The notes beneath the pieces are model-generated. The model worked only from the letters and a program-made list of their open reading frames with translations. It made no database searches and was not told the origin of the DNA. Made by a program: the position numbers and the translations under genes. DNA of 32,449 bases. Source: Oscillospiraceae bacterium. Its GTDB lineage: Bacteria; Bacillota; Clostridia; Saccharofermentanales; Fastidiosipilaceae. This document shows, piece by piece, positions 32,183 to 32,449 of the stretch. The stretch lies in assembly GCA_028704415.1 (NCBI GenBank), contig JAQWFM010000026.1, forward strand, positions 1 to 32,449, in the 5' to 3' direction. Positions within the stretch are counted from its first letter, which is position 1; every line of letters starts with the position of its first letter.

Positions 32183-32256
32183 TGGAGCAGGTGAAGGGAA
32201 TCGAACCCTCGTGATCAGCTTGGAAGGCTGGAGTTCTACCATTGAACTACACCTGC
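32183..32256 (-). tRNA. tRNA-Gly (anticodon UCC)
   Basis: 74 nt including an encoded CCA. The acceptor stem GCAGGTG/CACCTGC is perfect; the D arm is GTTC/GAAC, the anticodon loop CTTCCAA (anticodon TCC), and the T arm GAGGG/CCCTT (one G-U pair) with TTCGATT. It reads GGA codons. It is the first gene of the unit, 48 bp before tRNA-Arg. Confidence 0.97.
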
Positions 32257-32278
32257 AGATTCATTTTTAACGTTTTAT

Positions 32279-32307
32279 ATCGTATAGGCTCTGTCGGGTT
32301 TTGTCAA
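32279..32307 (-). promoter_or_regulatory. Promoter of the tRNA-Gly/tRNA-Arg unit
   Basis: A perfect -35 TTGACA (32302-32307) and TACGAT (32279-32284) are 17 bp apart on the minus strand, about 25 bases upstream of tRNA-Gly. Confidence 0.8.
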
Positions 32308-32326
32308 CCTCCTGGCACAAGAGGTT
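32306..32326. other. Inverted repeat touching the tRNA promoter -35
   Basis: AACCTC and GAGGTT pair around a 9-nt loop, with a T-rich stretch beyond it on the plus strand and an A-rich one on the minus strand. It overlaps the last two bases of the -35 box. It may be the tail of an upstream terminator or a protein site. The rest of the sequence to the window edge (32327-32449) shows no gene I can support. Confidence 0.4.
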
Positions 32327-32449
32327 CTTTTCTTATTACCGTGAAAAAATGGAAAAATCAAAAGGGAAACGGCGAGGGATAGGATAAATGCAATTTCCCC
32401 ACGGCCAAAAAGATCATCGTGCGATACCCTTGAAAGGTCCTAAAGCCTC

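Noticed and set aside
32414-32449. Minus-strand frame of 11 codons entering from the right edge and ending in TGA
   Set aside because: Too short to identify; it may be the end of a gene or chance.
1-32449. CRISPR array, insertion sequence, phage or defence island
   Set aside because: No spaced repeats, transposase, integrase or terminal inverted repeats were seen; the gene content is housekeeping throughout.

Overview
The window reads as a stretch of core chromosome from a low-to-moderate-GC Gram-positive bacterium, most likely a member of the Bacillota (class Clostridia). This rests on the gene order, on the type of topoisomerase IV pair, on strong GGAGG ribosome binding sites, on TTG and GTG starts, and on EF-P, Asp23/AmaP, Rny/YmdB and a PgpH-type c-di-AMP phosphodiesterase. 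Nearly everything is on the minus strand. Only an aspartate kinase and an RluA-like pseudouridine synthase are on the plus strand. I see no insertion sequence, prophage, CRISPR array or resistance island.

Layout in transcription order, from the right edge leftwards. (1) A tRNA-Gly(UCC)/tRNA-Arg(UCU) unit with its own promoter and terminator. (2) A topoisomerase IV operon, parE-parC, followed by a membrane-anchored protein that looks like a catalytically dead polysaccharide deacetylase, closed by a strong terminator. (3) A convergent aspartate kinase gene with a strong promoter and a structured leader. (4) A YqeG-like HAD phosphatase. (5) A long housekeeping run: efp, asp23, amaP, a DUF2273 gene, nusB, xseA, xseB, ispA, dxs, nadK, argR, recN. 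(6) A divergent pair, the RluA-like gene and rny, with rny closed by a textbook terminator. (7) An operon of ymdB, a lipoprotein of the peptide-binding family, lspA, rluD and two tandem DUF881 membrane proteins. (8) phoH, pgpH and a single open frame fusing YbeY to the GTPase Era, cut by the left edge.

The genes cover RNA maturation and decay (YbeY-Era, PhoH, Rny, YmdB, RluD, NusB), DNA topology and repair (ParCE, RecN, XseAB), isoprenoid and NADP supply (IspA, Dxs, NadK), lipoprotein processing (LspA) and envelope proteins (DUF881, AmaP/Asp23, the pseudo-deacetylase). Many are translationally coupled: at least six junctions overlap by exactly 8 nt.

The most notable points are the YbeY-Era fusion, which occupies the place where dgkA and cdd separate the two genes in Bacillus; the deacetylase homologue that has lost both its metal-binding aspartate and histidine motifs; the absence of every sporulation gene normally embedded in these blocks (spoIIIA, spoIVB, spo0A, yqfC/yqfD), which suggests a non-sporulating lineage; a possible ATT start for rny; and a nadK that begins with TTG directly after, and in frame with, the dxs stop codon. 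Several start codons were moved from the longest open frame because a good ribosome binding site points to an internal start.
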